64,000 bases of DNA from JAEVLT01 sp044598425 (GTDB taxonomy: Bacteria > Bacillota > Bacilli > Bacillales > Cytobacillaceae), in assembly GCA_044598425.1 (NCBI GenBank), contig CP172536.1, positions 2,852,001-2,916,000 on the forward strand. The letters are read 5' to 3'. The position numbers and the translations under genes are program-made. Shown one piece after another: positions 38,699-47,410 of the stretch; within the stretch, counting starts at the first letter, position 1; each line of letters begins with the position of its first letter. The notes beneath the pieces were generated by a model, which was not told the origin of the DNA, made no database searches, and was given only the letters and a program-made list of their open reading frames with translations.

Positions 38699-38821
38699 AT
38701 GGTTCATTTCCTGCTGCTGTGCTGGAGCAGGATCAGGACCGGCTACAGCAGCATAGATACTGTAGCCCGCCATTACAATAATCAAATAGATCATCGCGGC
38801 TATCGCCCATTTTTTTATCAT
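38696..38821 (-). CDS. Small single-helix membrane protein following copA
   Basis: 41 residues: MIKKWAIAAMIYLIIVMAGY then SIYAAVAGPDPAPAQQQEMNH. One membrane helix (4-24) and a short outer tail. GTAGAGGTG lies eight bases before the ATG. It starts 12 bp after copA and shares its terminator, so it is probably made with the copper ATPase. I do not recognise a family. Confidence 0.7.
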   Translation of the reverse strand: MIKKWAIAAMIYLIIVMAGYSIYAAVAGPDPAPAQQQEMNH

Positions 38822-38832
38822 GTAAAACACCT

Positions 38833-41247
38833 CTACAATTTTACTTTTTGTAAACGTAGTGCGTTGAGAACAACGGATACCGAGCTGAAGGCCATTGCTG
38901 CCCCTGCAAGCCATGGTGCCAGGAATCCCATCGCGGCAATCGGAATGCCGAGTGAATTATAGCCAAGAGCCCAAAAGAGGTTCTGCTTAATATTGCTGAT
39001 TGTTTTTTTGCTCATATAGATGGCATCCGCAATACTGTTTAAATCACCGCGGATCAGCGTAATGTCAGCGGCTTCCATGGCAACATCTGTACCAGTGCCA
39101 ATTGCCATCCCGATATCGGCAGTGGCAAGTGCGGGAGCATCATTAATTCCGTCGCCGACCATTGCTACATTTTTGCCTTGTGCTTGCAATTTTTTAATTT
39201 CATCCGCTTTACCTTCCGGAAGAACCTCGGCAATAACATGTTCAATTCCAACTTGAGATGCGATCGCCTGTGCTGTTTGTTGATTATCGCCCGTGATCAT
39301 ATACACTTCAAGTCCCATCTCTTTCAGGCGCTGAATGGCTCTCTTAGACGTTTCTTTTATCGTGTCTGCTACTGCGACAATCCCCGCATACTCGCCATCA
39401 ACGGCAGCAATCATGGCCGTTTTCCCGTTCTTTTCTAATTTCTCCATTACTTCATCGGCATTGCCAATCGCAATATCGTATTTCTCCATTAATTTTCGAG
39501 TTCCTACCAGCAATTCTTTGCCTTCAACTGTAGCTTTTATTCCGAAACCTGGGATGGCTTCAAAATGGGTTGTTTCTTTTAATGAAATACCCTTTTCCTT
39601 AATGCCTTCCACAATTGCCTGTGCAAGCGGGTGTTCTGATTGCTTTTCAGCCGATCCGACAAAGGCTAGGAAGGATTCTTCTGATTGGGAGGGAGCCGGG
39701 ATAACATCTGTTAAAACGGGTGCTCCATTCGTAACCGTACCGGTTTTGTCTAACACAACTGCAGAAATTCGATGGGTTAACTCAAGATGCTCTCCGCCTT
39801 TAAACAGAATGCCATATTCAGCAGCCCGGCCTGACCCGGCCATAATGGAAGTTGGCGTGGCCAATCCTAATGCACAAGGACAAGCAATAACCAAAACGGC
39901 AATCATTTTTTGTAGTGATTCGGCAAAATCTCCTGGTGTTACCCATAAATACCAAATAAAGAAAGTGATAATGGATAGACCGACAACAATTGGGACAAAT
40001 ACGCCGGAAATTTTATCGGCTAGGCGCTGAATCGGCGCTTTTGATCCTTGTGCTTCTTCTACCACTTTAATAATTTGGGAAAGGGCGGTATCGCGGCCAA
40101 CTTTTGTCGCCTTCATTTTTAAGAAGCCGTTTTTATTCAGCGTGGCACCGATTACTTCATCTCCCACAGCTTTATCAACTGGAACACTTTCTCCGGTCAG
40201 CATCGATTCATCAATGGCGGAACGGCCTTCAATAATTTTTCCATCAACAGGAATTTTTTCACCTGGTTTAATATGAAGAATGTCACCAACGACCACTTCT
40301 TCTAGCGGAACATCTAGCTCATTTCCGTCCCTTTCAACCGTTGCGGTTTTTGCTTGAAGGCCCATCAATTTTTTAATCGCCTCAGACGAACGTCCTTTAG
40401 CCTTTGCCTCAAACAGTTTTCCTAAAATAATCAACGTAATTAAAAGTGCACTTGTTTCATAATAAAGCTCAACCGTATGAGCGCTTTGGCCAATCGACAC
40501 CAACGATAAATAGAGGCTGTAAAAATAGGCTGCCGATGTGCCGAGTGCAACCAGCACATCCATATTCGCACTGCCATTTTTCAGTGATTTATAAGCTCCT
40601 ATATAAAATTGCTTGCCGATGAAAAATTGAACAGGAGTTGCCAATGCCAGCTGAACCCATGGATTCATAAACATTTTTGGCACCCAAATGAATGAAGTAA
40701 ACGAGAAATGGCCAACCATTGCCCAGACGAGCGGGAGCGACAAAATAGCCGAAAAAACGAATTTACTCATTTGCTTTTCAATTTCCTGCTGGCGATGGTC
40801 AACGGCATTTTTCTCGTCTTCTTTAACCGTTGCACCGTATCCTAAACTTTCAACTTTTTTGATAATATCACTTGCTGAAAGGATGGACGTGTTATATTCG
40901 ACCGTTGCTTTTTCTAAAGCTAGATTGACCGTTGCTTTCATCACACCATCCATTTTGTTTAAACCCTTTTCAATTCTCGCGGAACAGGCTGCACAAGTCA
41001 TGCCGGTGATATCGAAATCTGCCTTTTCGGTAACCACACCGTAGCCGAGGTCTTCAATCTTTTTTTGGATGTCTTCCAGTTTAATTTTGGCCGGATCGTA
41101 TTTAATTGCAGACTTCTCAAGCGCAAGATTGACGCTGGCTGTTTCTACACCTTCTAATTTGTTTAACCCTTTTTCGATTCGAAGCGCGCAAGCCGCACAC
41201 GTCATACCCGAGATTTGCAAATTGGTTTCTTTCACATTCTCATTCAT
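38833..41247 (-). CDS. copA: CopA, copper-exporting P1B-type ATPase
   Basis: Pumps Cu(I) out of the cytoplasm. The 804-residue protein has two N-terminal metal-binding domains (GMTCAACALRIEKGLNK near residue 14 and GMTCAACSARIEKGLNK near 82), the transport motif CPC in VIACPCALGLATP, phosphorylation site DKTGTVTNG, TGES, the SEHPLAQA motif and GDGINDAPALA. I use the ATG at 41247 behind ATAAGGAG. It has its own CsoR-type box directly upstream, separated from copZ by a hairpin. Confidence 0.97.
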   Translation of the reverse strand: MNENVKETNLQISGMTCAACALRIEKGLNKLEGVETASVNLALEKSAIKYDPAKIKLEDIQKKIEDLGYGVVTEKADFDITGMTCAACSARIEKGLNKMDGVMKATVNLALEKATVEYNTSILSASDIIKKVESLGYGATVKEDEKNAVDHRQQEIEKQMSKFVFSAILSLPLVWAMVGHFSFTSFIWVPKMFMNPWVQLALATPVQFFIGKQFYIGAYKSLKNGSANMDVLVALGTSAAYFYSLYLSLVSIGQSAHTVELYYETSALLITLIILGKLFEAKAKGRSSEAIKKLMGLQAKTATVERDGNELDVPLEEVVVGDILHIKPGEKIPVDGKIIEGRSAIDESMLTGESVPVDKAVGDEVIGATLNKNGFLKMKATKVGRDTALSQIIKVVEEAQGSKAPIQRLADKISGVFVPIVVGLSIITFFIWYLWVTPGDFAESLQKMIAVLVIACPCALGLATPTSIMAGSGRAAEYGILFKGGEHLELTHRISAVVLDKTGTVTNGAPVLTDVIPAPSQSEESFLAFVGSAEKQSEHPLAQAIVEGIKEKGISLKETTHFEAIPGFGIKATVEGKELLVGTRKLMEKYDIAIGNADEVMEKLEKNGKTAMIAAVDGEYAGIVAVADTIKETSKRAIQRLKEMGLEVYMITGDNQQTAQAIASQVGIEHVIAEVLPEGKADEIKKLQAQGKNVAMVGDGINDAPALATADIGMAIGTGTDVAMEAADITLIRGDLNSIADAIYMSKKTISNIKQNLFWALGYNSLGIPIAAMGFLAPWLAGAAMAFSSVSVVLNALRLQKVKL

Positions 41248-41261
41248 GAAAACCAACTCCT

Positions 41262-41280
41262 TATACCCTATGTAGGTATA
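41262..41280. promoter_or_regulatory. CsoR-type operator of copA
   Basis: TATACCCTATGTAGGTATA: perfect arms TATACC/GGTATA around 7 bp, located 14 bp before the copA start. Confidence 0.8.
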
Positions 41281-41297
41281 TTTTTTTTGAGAAAAGA

Positions 41298-41318
41298 ACG
41301 TGCTAATCGCTAGCACGT
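41298..41318 (-). terminator. Hairpin between copZ and copA
   Basis: ACGTGCTAATCGCTAGCACGT, perfect 8-bp stem, followed on the minus strand by TCTTTTCTC; a weak or partial terminator. Confidence 0.6.
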
Positions 41319-41367
41319 CTTCCATTTTCTATTTAAGATTCCTCTTTTAATGAGTGTGTAATCCTTA

Positions 41368-41574
41368 TTATTGGACTTCATAGCCTTGGTCATCAATGGT
41401 TTCTTTGATTTTATCCAGTGAGACGTCTTGTGGATTGAATTCAACGTCAACAGTTGCTGCTTCTAAGTTTACTTTTACAGAGCTGACGCCGCTAAGTGCA
41501 CCTACACTTCCTTCAACTGCTTTAACGCAATGGCCGCAAGACATTCCTTGAACGTTTAATGTAATCTTTTCCAT
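41368..41574 (-). CDS. copZ: CopZ, copper chaperone
   Basis: A 68-residue HMA-domain protein with NVQGMSCGHCVKAVEG (Cu(I)-binding CxxC, residues 13-16) and the usual beta-alpha-beta-beta-alpha-beta length. Carries Cu(I) to CopA in the cytoplasm. Lies 26 bp behind csoR, in one operon. Confidence 0.96.
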   Translation of the reverse strand: MEKITLNVQGMSCGHCVKAVEGSVGALSGVSSVKVNLEAATVDVEFNPQDVSLDKIKETIDDQGYEVQ

Positions 41575-41600
41575 GTGAAAAACTCCTTTCGAATGTTGGC

Positions 41601-41948
41601 TTATTTTTTCATAAGCCGTTGTATTGTGGTAAGCAGCTCGTCGACAACTTCGCGGTCACCTTCTTGAATCCGTTCCACTACACAGCTTTTCATGTGGCCT
41701 TCAAGGAGGATTTTCGCAACGCTGTTTAAAGCTGCCTGTGTTGCAGCAATTTGTGTAATGACATCGTCGCAATACGTATCTTTTTCAATCAGTCCTTTTA
41801 TGCCGCGAATCTGTCCCTCAACCCGATTTAAGCGAGTGATCAGATTTTTTTTCGTATTTTCCGAATGATGGCTTTTTCGTACTGACAAAGAAGAATGGCA
41901 TTCGCCATTACACTGGGGAGCATCATCGATCGGATCAATTTGATTCAT
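41601..41948 (-). CDS. csoR: CsoR, copper-sensing repressor
   Basis: A 115-residue helical repressor: LITRLNRVEGQIRGIKGLIE with ligand Cys in DTYCDD, then LEGHMKSCV giving the His and second Cys (C-H-C triad, all intact). Cu(I) binding releases it from DNA. The N-terminal 30 residues carry extra Cys and His (CNGECHSS, KSHHSE), which is longer than the minimal protein. A matching box lies just upstream at 41979-41999. Confidence 0.95.
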   Translation of the reverse strand: MNQIDPIDDAPQCNGECHSSLSVRKSHHSENTKKNLITRLNRVEGQIRGIKGLIEKDTYCDDVITQIAATQAALNSVAKILLEGHMKSCVVERIQEGDREVVDELLTTIQRLMKK

Positions 41949-41978
41949 CTCTGTAAGCCTCCTTCTTGAATCATTTTA

Positions 41979-41999
41979 CTATACCCCCCTACCCTATGC
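41979..41999. promoter_or_regulatory. CsoR-type operator of csoR-copZ
   Basis: CTATACCCCCCTACCCTATGC, the C-rich TACCCCCCTA half with an imperfect partner, similar to the copA box (TATACCCTATG shared). About 30 bp before csoR. Confidence 0.7.
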
Positions 42000-42054
42000 A
42001 AGTTTTTTCTTTTATTTTTCATTAAAAAGTTCAAACATTACATGAGCAGATTTT

Positions 42055-43032
42055 TTAAAGAATAAGCTCCTTAATGAGGAGCGATGGGTTCTCAGCTAAA
42101 TCAATTTCTTCGTTAGTGTCAAAAATCCGAACAATTGGACGATGCAGATGTGATTTGATTCCTGTAACAATTCCCTTTTGATGATTGCTTAAAACAACCT
42201 TTGTCCCTGGCAAATAGGCTGGAACGCTGTTGATAAACGCTTCAATAATTTTCCCTTTATATTCAATTTCATGCTTAGTCATAATCCATTCAAGCGCTTC
42301 ATGCGGCAGTGACTTTCTACTGGAAATTAAATTTTCGTAAAGGTCGGCTATAGCACAAATTTGTGGAAACTCCAAAATTTCATCCCCTGAAAGACCTCGA
42401 GGATAGCCTTGTCCATTTCGCAATTCATGATGCTGGTAAGCAATATGTGCGGATAAAAGGCTGATTTCCCGATGCCTTTTAATGATTTCAAAACCTTTTT
42501 GCGGATGTTCTAGTCCATTATCGGTTTCCACCTTGCCGATATCGTGCAGCAGTGTGCCTACTCCAAGATCTCGCAATTGAGATTGGGTGTATTGGAGTTT
42601 CCTTGCTGTCGAAATCGCTAGCAAAGTGACGTTCACCGCATGCGCATACGGTTTTAGCTCTTCTGTAACAGAAGAGGATGGAATCAAATAAATCGTCTTT
42701 CGTTTGCTGAGTTCTAAAATGAGCTTCGCCACTGTTCGCTGCAGCTCGACCACGTTCATAGGTTGTTTTTTGTGAGTTTGTTCATACGCCTTTTGAATGG
42801 CTTCAATCGCATCCATCCATGTTGGCATATCTAACATTTCATCCATGGTAATACCAGTTGATTCTGCATCCTCGACCATTAACGTTGTAATCCCCATGTC
42901 TTGAATTCTTTTGATTAGTTTTGGGTGGATGGTGCGTCCTTCTGCTAATAAAATTCGTCTCATTCGATCATATATAGGTCTGGCCAACTGCATCGTTTCA
43001 TGATTATATTGAGAAATTTCAATAAATTGCAC
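42055..43032 (-). CDS. HD-GYP domain protein, probable cyclic-di-GMP phosphodiesterase
   Basis: A 325-residue cytoplasmic protein: an N-terminal region of about 130 residues without a known sensor domain, then HD-GYP (about 135-260) with LLHDIGKVE, HPQKGFEIIKR, HHELRNGQGYPRGL and ADLYENLIS, and a small C-terminal beta-rich part (265-325). All HD-GYP residues are present, so it should be active. No receiver or membrane domain. The ATG follows GGAGAATCTTTGTGC. Confidence 0.9.
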   Translation of the reverse strand: MQFIEISQYNHETMQLARPIYDRMRRILLAEGRTIHPKLIKRIQDMGITTLMVEDAESTGITMDEMLDMPTWMDAIEAIQKAYEQTHKKQPMNVVELQRTVAKLILELSKRKTIYLIPSSSVTEELKPYAHAVNVTLLAISTARKLQYTQSQLRDLGVGTLLHDIGKVETDNGLEHPQKGFEIIKRHREISLLSAHIAYQHHELRNGQGYPRGLSGDEILEFPQICAIADLYENLISSRKSLPHEALEWIMTKHEIEYKGKIIEAFINSVPAYLPGTKVVLSNHQKGIVTGIKSHLHRPIVRIFDTNEEIDLAENPSLLIKELIL

Positions 43033-43291
43033 AAAGATTCTCCTTTACATATGTATTCCTCGTTATTTTAAAAAACTCCTTTACTTATTTTAACGGAATA
43101 ATGAATATCTGTCTTAAGCAATTTTTTGAGGGCAGAATTTTTTAGTTCCATTTCCCGCTAAATTTTCATGAATAATAATCATTTTTCTCAGAAACCATAA
43201 GAGAGCTGAGGGGTGTTCATAAAAGAGAAAATATTTTTATTGACTTCATAGCTGAGAATTGATACGATTTTTTTAATTCAATAAAGCGACG
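43033..43291. other. Intergenic region between HD-GYP gene and glycine riboswitch
   Basis: AT-rich sequence that should hold divergent promoters. I see no ORF or strong palindrome. GATACGATTTTTTTAATTC near 43260 may be part of the riboswitch promoter. Confidence 0.4.
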
Positions 43292-43294
43292 AAG

Positions 43295-43453
43295 GTTATG
43301 GATAAAACTATAACTGGAGCAGCTTCTGGAGAGACCGCCAATTGGCGGCGCCGAAGGATTCACAATCTCAGGCAAAAGGACAGAAGAGTGATGGCAAACA
43401 AAATTGCATACTCTTCATTTACCTTGAGATTGGAGCAGATCCAATCTTTTTTT
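43295..43453 (+). ncRNA. Glycine riboswitch (single aptamer) with intrinsic terminator
   Basis: Aptamer core GGAGAGACC...GGCGCCGAAGGATT...CTCAGGCAAAAGGACAGAAG (43327-43386) closed by P1 CTTCTG/CAGAAG (43323-43328 with 43381-43386). A small hairpin GTTAT/ATAAC (43295-43314) stands where a first aptamer would be. The terminator AGATTGGA/TCCAATCT plus T-run is at 43427-43453. Its 5' arm TGAGATTG (43425-43432) is perfectly complementary to aptamer bases CAATCTCA (43363-43370), so aptamer and terminator versus an antiterminator exclude each other. This predicts shut-off by glycine. Confidence 0.85.
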
Positions 43454-43476
43454 ATTTTATAAATGAGGTGACACAA

Positions 43477-43752
43477 ATGGAAAGAAGACGTGCAGTTGTA
43501 AGTGTAATTGGTAAAGATCAGGTTGGAATTATTTCAAGAGTAACAACCATTTTAGCGAACAATAACATGAATATCCTCGATATTAGCCAAACAATTCTCC
43601 AGGACTTTTTCACAATGATGATGATCATTGATATTTCCGCTAATGAAAACTTAACAAAGCTACGTGATGAGCTTTCCGCAGCCGCAGATGAGTTAGGGTT
43701 AAAAATCAATATCCAGCTTGAAGAAATCTTTCAGGCCATGCACCGGATCTAA
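43477..43752 (+). CDS. ACT-domain protein (UPF0237 type)
   Basis: A 91-residue stand-alone ACT domain: RRAVVSVIGKDQVGIISRVT, then NNNMNILDISQTILQDFFTMMMIIDIS. ACT domains bind amino acids; this family is normally next to a UPF0210 gene, as here (42 bp gap). The ATG at 43477 follows GAGGTGACACAA; the longer frame upstream runs through the riboswitch and is not coding. Controlled by the glycine riboswitch, so glycine or a related amino acid may be its ligand. Confidence 0.92.
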   Translation: MERRRAVVSVIGKDQVGIISRVTTILANNNMNILDISQTILQDFFTMMMIIDISANENLTKLRDELSAAADELGLKINIQLEEIFQAMHRI

Positions 43753-43794
43753 ATGGGATTTTGGAATATTTTTAAGTGAGAGAGGGCGAGAAAG

Positions 43795-45156
43795 ATGTCA
43801 ATTGCAATGGATGAAATAATGCAAACAATTCGAATGGTTCAGATGGAAAACCTTGATATACGAACGGTGACAATGGGAATCAGCCTTCGCGATTGCGGAG
43901 ATTCCGATTTTGCCAAAATGAACCAGCGCGTCTATGAAAAAATCATGAGTTATGCGAAAAACTTAAAACAAACGGCGGAGGAAGTGGAAAAGGAATTTGG
44001 CATTCCGATTATCAATAAACGGATTTCGATTACACCAATCGCTGAAATCCTCGGGAGTGCCACCGTGGAGCAAACAATTGAACTGGCGAAAACCCTTGAC
44101 CGTGCTGCGAAGGAACTCGGAGTTGATTTTATCGGCGGGTTTTCGGCGCTTGTCCATAAAGGAGTTTCCAAAGGAGACGAGACGCTGCTTGCCGCCCTGC
44201 CAAAAGCACTTAGCGAGACGGAGCGAGTTTGTGGATCGGTTTCGGTCGGAACAACAAGGGCAGGAATTAATATGGATGCCGTTCGTCAGCTTGGCTTTAT
44301 TATTAAAGAGGCGGCGGAATTGACAAAAGAGCAAAATGGAATTGCCTGCGCCAAGCTTGTCGTCTTCTGCAACCCTGTTGAAGACAATCCGTTCATGGCA
44401 GGAGCCTTTCATGGCGCTGGCGAAGGAGAAGCCGTTATTAATGTTGGCGTCAGCGGACCGGGTGTTGTTTTGAATGCCTTGAAACGCCATCGTAATGCAG
44501 ATCTTGGGGAAGTAGCCGACATTATAAAAAAAACCGCGTTTAAAATCACGCGTGCGGGTGAACTGATTGGGCGGATTGTCGCTAAAAGGCTCAGCGTACC
44601 GTTTGGAATCATGGATCTTTCGCTTGCGCCTACGAATGCGATTAATGACAGCGTAGCGGATATTCTTGAAGAGATCGGCCTTGAGCGAGTTGGAACACAT
44701 GGAACGATTGCCGCTCTAGCGCTTATGAATGATGCTGTGAAAAAAGGCGGTGCAATGGCGAGCTCCTATGTAGGTGGATTAAGCGGAGCGTTTATCCCGG
44801 TCAGTGAAGACAATGGGATGATTCGCGGCGTGCTCGACGGGGCGCTAAGTTTAGCAAAACTCGAAGCAATGACGTGTGTGTGCTCGGTTGGACTCGATAT
44901 GATTGCTTTGACCGGCGATGTTACGCCTGCAACCCTTTCAGCCATGATTGCGGATGAAGCAGCGATTGGGATGATCAATAAAAAAACGACTGCTGTAAGG
45001 GTCATTCCGGTCCCTGGAAAAAAAGAAGGAGAAATGGTGGAGTTTGGCGGTCTGCTTGGACGCGCACCCGTAATGGGCGTGAACCCGTACAGTTCGGAAA
45101 AAATGGTCAATCGCGCCGGCAGAATTCCTGCCCCGCTTCAGGCGTTGATTAACTAG
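43795..45156 (+). CDS. UPF0210 (PFL family) protein
   Basis: A 453-residue conserved protein. It begins MSIAMDEIMQTIRMVQMENL and contains IRTVTMGISLRDC, AHGTI-like VGTHGTIAALALMNDAVKKGG and VNRAGRIPAPLQALIN at the end. The family resembles glycyl-radical/PFL-like proteins in name only; no Gly-radical loop (RVxGY) is seen. Biochemical role is unknown to me. Forms an operon with the ACT protein; both are under the glycine riboswitch. GAGAGAGGGCGAGAAAG precedes the ATG. Confidence 0.9.
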   Translation: MSIAMDEIMQTIRMVQMENLDIRTVTMGISLRDCGDSDFAKMNQRVYEKIMSYAKNLKQTAEEVEKEFGIPIINKRISITPIAEILGSATVEQTIELAKTLDRAAKELGVDFIGGFSALVHKGVSKGDETLLAALPKALSETERVCGSVSVGTTRAGINMDAVRQLGFIIKEAAELTKEQNGIACAKLVVFCNPVEDNPFMAGAFHGAGEGEAVINVGVSGPGVVLNALKRHRNADLGEVADIIKKTAFKITRAGELIGRIVAKRLSVPFGIMDLSLAPTNAINDSVADILEEIGLERVGTHGTIAALALMNDAVKKGGAMASSYVGGLSGAFIPVSEDNGMIRGVLDGALSLAKLEAMTCVCSVGLDMIALTGDVTPATLSAMIADEAAIGMINKKTTAVRVIPVPGKKEGEMVEFGGLLGRAPVMGVNPYSSEKMVNRAGRIPAPLQALIN

Positions 45157-45194
45157 AGTGGCGGCCGATCTGGCCGGAAAAAGCAAATAGGGGA

Positions 45195-45241
45195 TTGGCG
45201 ACCGTACTGTGCTGAAAATAACATGTTCGGGCGCCAATCAT
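45195..45241 (+). terminator. Long hairpin downstream of the UPF0210 gene
   Basis: GATTGGCG...CGCCAATC, 8-bp perfect stem with a long partly paired loop, 40 bp after the stop; no clear T-run, so termination is uncertain. Confidence 0.4.
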
Positions 45242-45335
45242 AGATTGAGGCCCTTCTAAATAAACGAACATTTATATTGTAGCAGCCGCAACTACATTCC
45301 CTGCATCCATGCTTTCCCGCTAGCATCCATTTCGT

Positions 45336-45770
45336 TTACGTTATTTTTTCAGCAATAGCCGCCGTTAGTTTTTCGGCCATGGAAGGAATCGAAGTTTTTA
45401 AAATACCGTTGATCATCTTGGCCATAATCCCTTCCGCTTCAATATTAAGGTAGCCAGTCATCCTTGTTCGGCTGTCACTGATTTTTTCCGCCTCAAAATA
45501 TCCACTGCCGGCAAAATTTTCATTCAATCCCTTCAAATCAAACGTAACCTTTGTCGGCTCAAACCATTCCTTGATCGTGACCATCATACGTATTTTCTTT
45601 TTCATCATTCCCAAATCACCGTAAAACTCCCATGTAGATTGACTCTCATTTATTTTTTCATGCTGAATATAGCCTGGAACCAGAGGCGCCCAATGATCCA
45701 TATCCTTCACAAACTTCCACACAACTTCGATCGGCAGGTTCAATTCTACTTGGTGCATTCCACTCGGCAT
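45336..45770 (-). CDS. SRPBCC/CoxG-family protein
   Basis: A 144-residue START-like (helix-grip) domain covering the whole protein: LPIEVVWKFVKDMDHWAPLVPGY at the start and a long C-terminal helix (MAKMINGILKTSIPSMAEKL). CoxG relatives are tied to carbon monoxide dehydrogenase maturation, but no cox genes are here, so only a lipid or hydrophobic ligand binding role can be guessed. Single gene. Confidence 0.85.
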   Translation of the reverse strand: MPSGMHQVELNLPIEVVWKFVKDMDHWAPLVPGYIQHEKINESQSTWEFYGDLGMMKKKIRMMVTIKEWFEPTKVTFDLKGLNENFAGSGYFEAEKISDSRTRMTGYLNIEAEGIMAKMINGILKTSIPSMAEKLTAAIAEKIT

Positions 45771-45801
45771 GTTGAACTCCTTCTTTCTTCACCAAATTGA
45801 A

Positions 45802-45828
45802 AAGACCTTCCAAGAAGGTCTTTTTTTA
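45802..45828 (-). terminator. Terminator of the aminotransferase gene
   Basis: AAGACCTTC/GAAGGTCTT stem with T-run on the plus side and A-run on the other; bidirectional form. Confidence 0.75.
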
Positions 45829-45870
45829 ATGTTATATGTTCATACCTGTTTTTTTAGAAGAGTAAACAAC

Positions 45871-47046
45871 TTATTTTGAGTATTGAATAAGAAATTGGTG
45901 GATGCGGCTAGCGGCTTCCTCTAGCCGTTCTTTCGGCTGCACCAATGCGACCCGAACATAGCCTTCTCCCAGTTTTCCAAAAGCGTCGCCAGGAACGACC
46001 GCGACTCCAGCCTGATCAATTAATTCAAAAGCGAATTGCCGCGATGTCCAGCCAGCTGGAATTTTTGCCCACACAAACATTGTTGCTGGTGACTTGGTCA
46101 CTTGCCAACCGCTTTGAACCAAACCAGAAATTAACGCATCACGGCGAATTTCATACTCTTCCACCTGCTGTTGAAGAACAGTGAAATCAGAGGTGAGAGC
46201 GACCGTTGCTGCCTTTTGGATAGGATAAAAGACACCGTAATCAACATGTGACTTTAATGAGTCTAAAATCGCAAGCGCTTGGGGGTTGCCAACCACATAA
46301 CCGATTCGGCAGCCTGCCATATTGAATGTCTTCGACAATGAGTTGAATTCAATACCGACTTCTTTTGCACCGGGAACCGACATAAAGCTAATTTGTGGAT
46401 TCTCGTCAAAAATCAATTCCGAATAAGCAAAATCATGGACAACCAAAATATTATGCTTTTTGGCAAACGCTACGACTTGCTTAAAAAAATCAACGTCTGC
46501 CAAAGCGGTAACCGGATTGCCAGGATAGCTGATAATCATCATTTTTGTTTTTACTAAAATTTCCTCTGGGATCTCATCCAATTGCGGCAAAAATCGATTT
46601 TCGGCCAACAGGGGCATTGCATAAACGCTCCCTCCAGCAAGGACTACATTTTCTTCATAAATCGGATATCCTGGATCCGGAACCAGCACATATTCTCCAG
46701 GGTTGATAAACGCCGTTGCCAAATGAGCAAGGCCATCCTGCGACCCCATTAACTGAAGAACTTCCGCTGTCGGCTCCAAATCAACGCCATAGCGCTGTTT
46801 ATAAAAATAACAAACCGCTTCATGAAATTCAGCTGTCCCCTTAAGGGTATAGCCATACTTTGTTGGATCCATCGCATACTTTACAAGGGTATCAACCACA
46901 TAGGAAGGCGGAGAGAAATCCGGACTCCCTACACTTAAATCAATCACATCCACACCCCTTTTGATGGCTTCATGTTTGCGGTCAGCCACCTCTTGAAAAA
47001 TACTTGCCGTCATACATTGAACTTTGTTGGAAGCAACAAGATTCAT
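45871..47046 (-). CDS. Class I/II pyridoxal-phosphate aminotransferase
   Basis: A 391-residue fold-type I aminotransferase. MGSQDGLAHLATAFINPGEY, SYPGNPVTA (cofactor loop), and the PLP Lys in NSLSKTFNMAGCRIGYV are present, with the terminal Arg region GYVRVALVQP. It resembles the LL-diaminopimelate/alanine-type aminotransferases and Bacillus PatA-like enzymes; substrate not defined. ATG at 47046 follows GGAGGGGGATACC; a GTG five codons earlier is within the ribosome site. Single gene, divergent from the small ORF/LacI region. Confidence 0.9.
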   Translation of the reverse strand: MNLVASNKVQCMTASIFQEVADRKHEAIKRGVDVIDLSVGSPDFSPPSYVVDTLVKYAMDPTKYGYTLKGTAEFHEAVCYFYKQRYGVDLEPTAEVLQLMGSQDGLAHLATAFINPGEYVLVPDPGYPIYEENVVLAGGSVYAMPLLAENRFLPQLDEIPEEILVKTKMMIISYPGNPVTALADVDFFKQVVAFAKKHNILVVHDFAYSELIFDENPQISFMSVPGAKEVGIEFNSLSKTFNMAGCRIGYVVGNPQALAILDSLKSHVDYGVFYPIQKAATVALTSDFTVLQQQVEEYEIRRDALISGLVQSGWQVTKSPATMFVWAKIPAGWTSRQFAFELIDQAGVAVVPGDAFGKLGEGYVRVALVQPKERLEEAASRIHQFLIQYSK

Positions 47047-47180
47047 GGTATCCCCCTCCACTTACTTGTTATCAAAATATTAAAATAATTAATTGCCAAT
47101 AGTAAAAATATAGACCTTTCTTGAATGAAAGTAAAACACTTTTCGGTTTTTTAAAAATTCCCGCTCCCCCTTTTCAAATG

Positions 47181-47324
47181 CTATTCCTTTTCATTATCAT
47201 TATCATTGATAGAAAAGAATTCATAAAAATTAAATTCATTTTTTTTCATATCTTTGAGGGCAACATTTGCAAAAAGAATTTCAGCTGCACATAATCCAAC
47301 TAAGATTAAAAATCCGCTCACCAT
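47181..47324 (-). CDS. Small membrane protein of unknown function
   Basis: 47 residues: MVSGFLILVGLCAAEILFAN then VALKDMKKNEFNFYEFF and an acidic end. One membrane helix (2-20). A strong site AAAGGAGG stands seven bases before the ATG. Located between the aminotransferase gene and a divergent LacI-type regulator whose operator-like palindrome lies 45 bp upstream. No family recognised. Confidence 0.6.
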   Translation of the reverse strand: MVSGFLILVGLCAAEILFANVALKDMKKNEFNFYEFFSINDNDNEKE

Positions 47325-47368
47325 ATCTATTTTCCTCCTTTGATCTTCTTCTGATCAAAGGTAATCGG

Positions 47369-47382
47369 TGAAACGCGTTTCA
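47369..47382. promoter_or_regulatory. LacI-family operator
   Basis: TGAAACGCGTTTCA, a perfect palindrome with central CG, 29 bp before the LacI-type gene and 45 bp before the divergent small ORF; likely autoregulatory, and also close to a cre site in form. Confidence 0.75.
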
Positions 47383-47410
47383 TGTCAAGATTATTTTGGG
47401 GGAGTTGCGA

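Noticed and set aside
39335..40030. 231-codon frame antisense to copA, and other antisense frames over copA, UPF0210, hom and serA
   Set aside because: They mirror strong codon structure of well-supported genes on the other strand and have no matching ribosome sites.
43342..43476. 45 extra N-terminal codons of the ACT-domain gene
   Set aside because: They read through the riboswitch aptamer and terminator; a clear ribosome site stands before the ATG at 43477.
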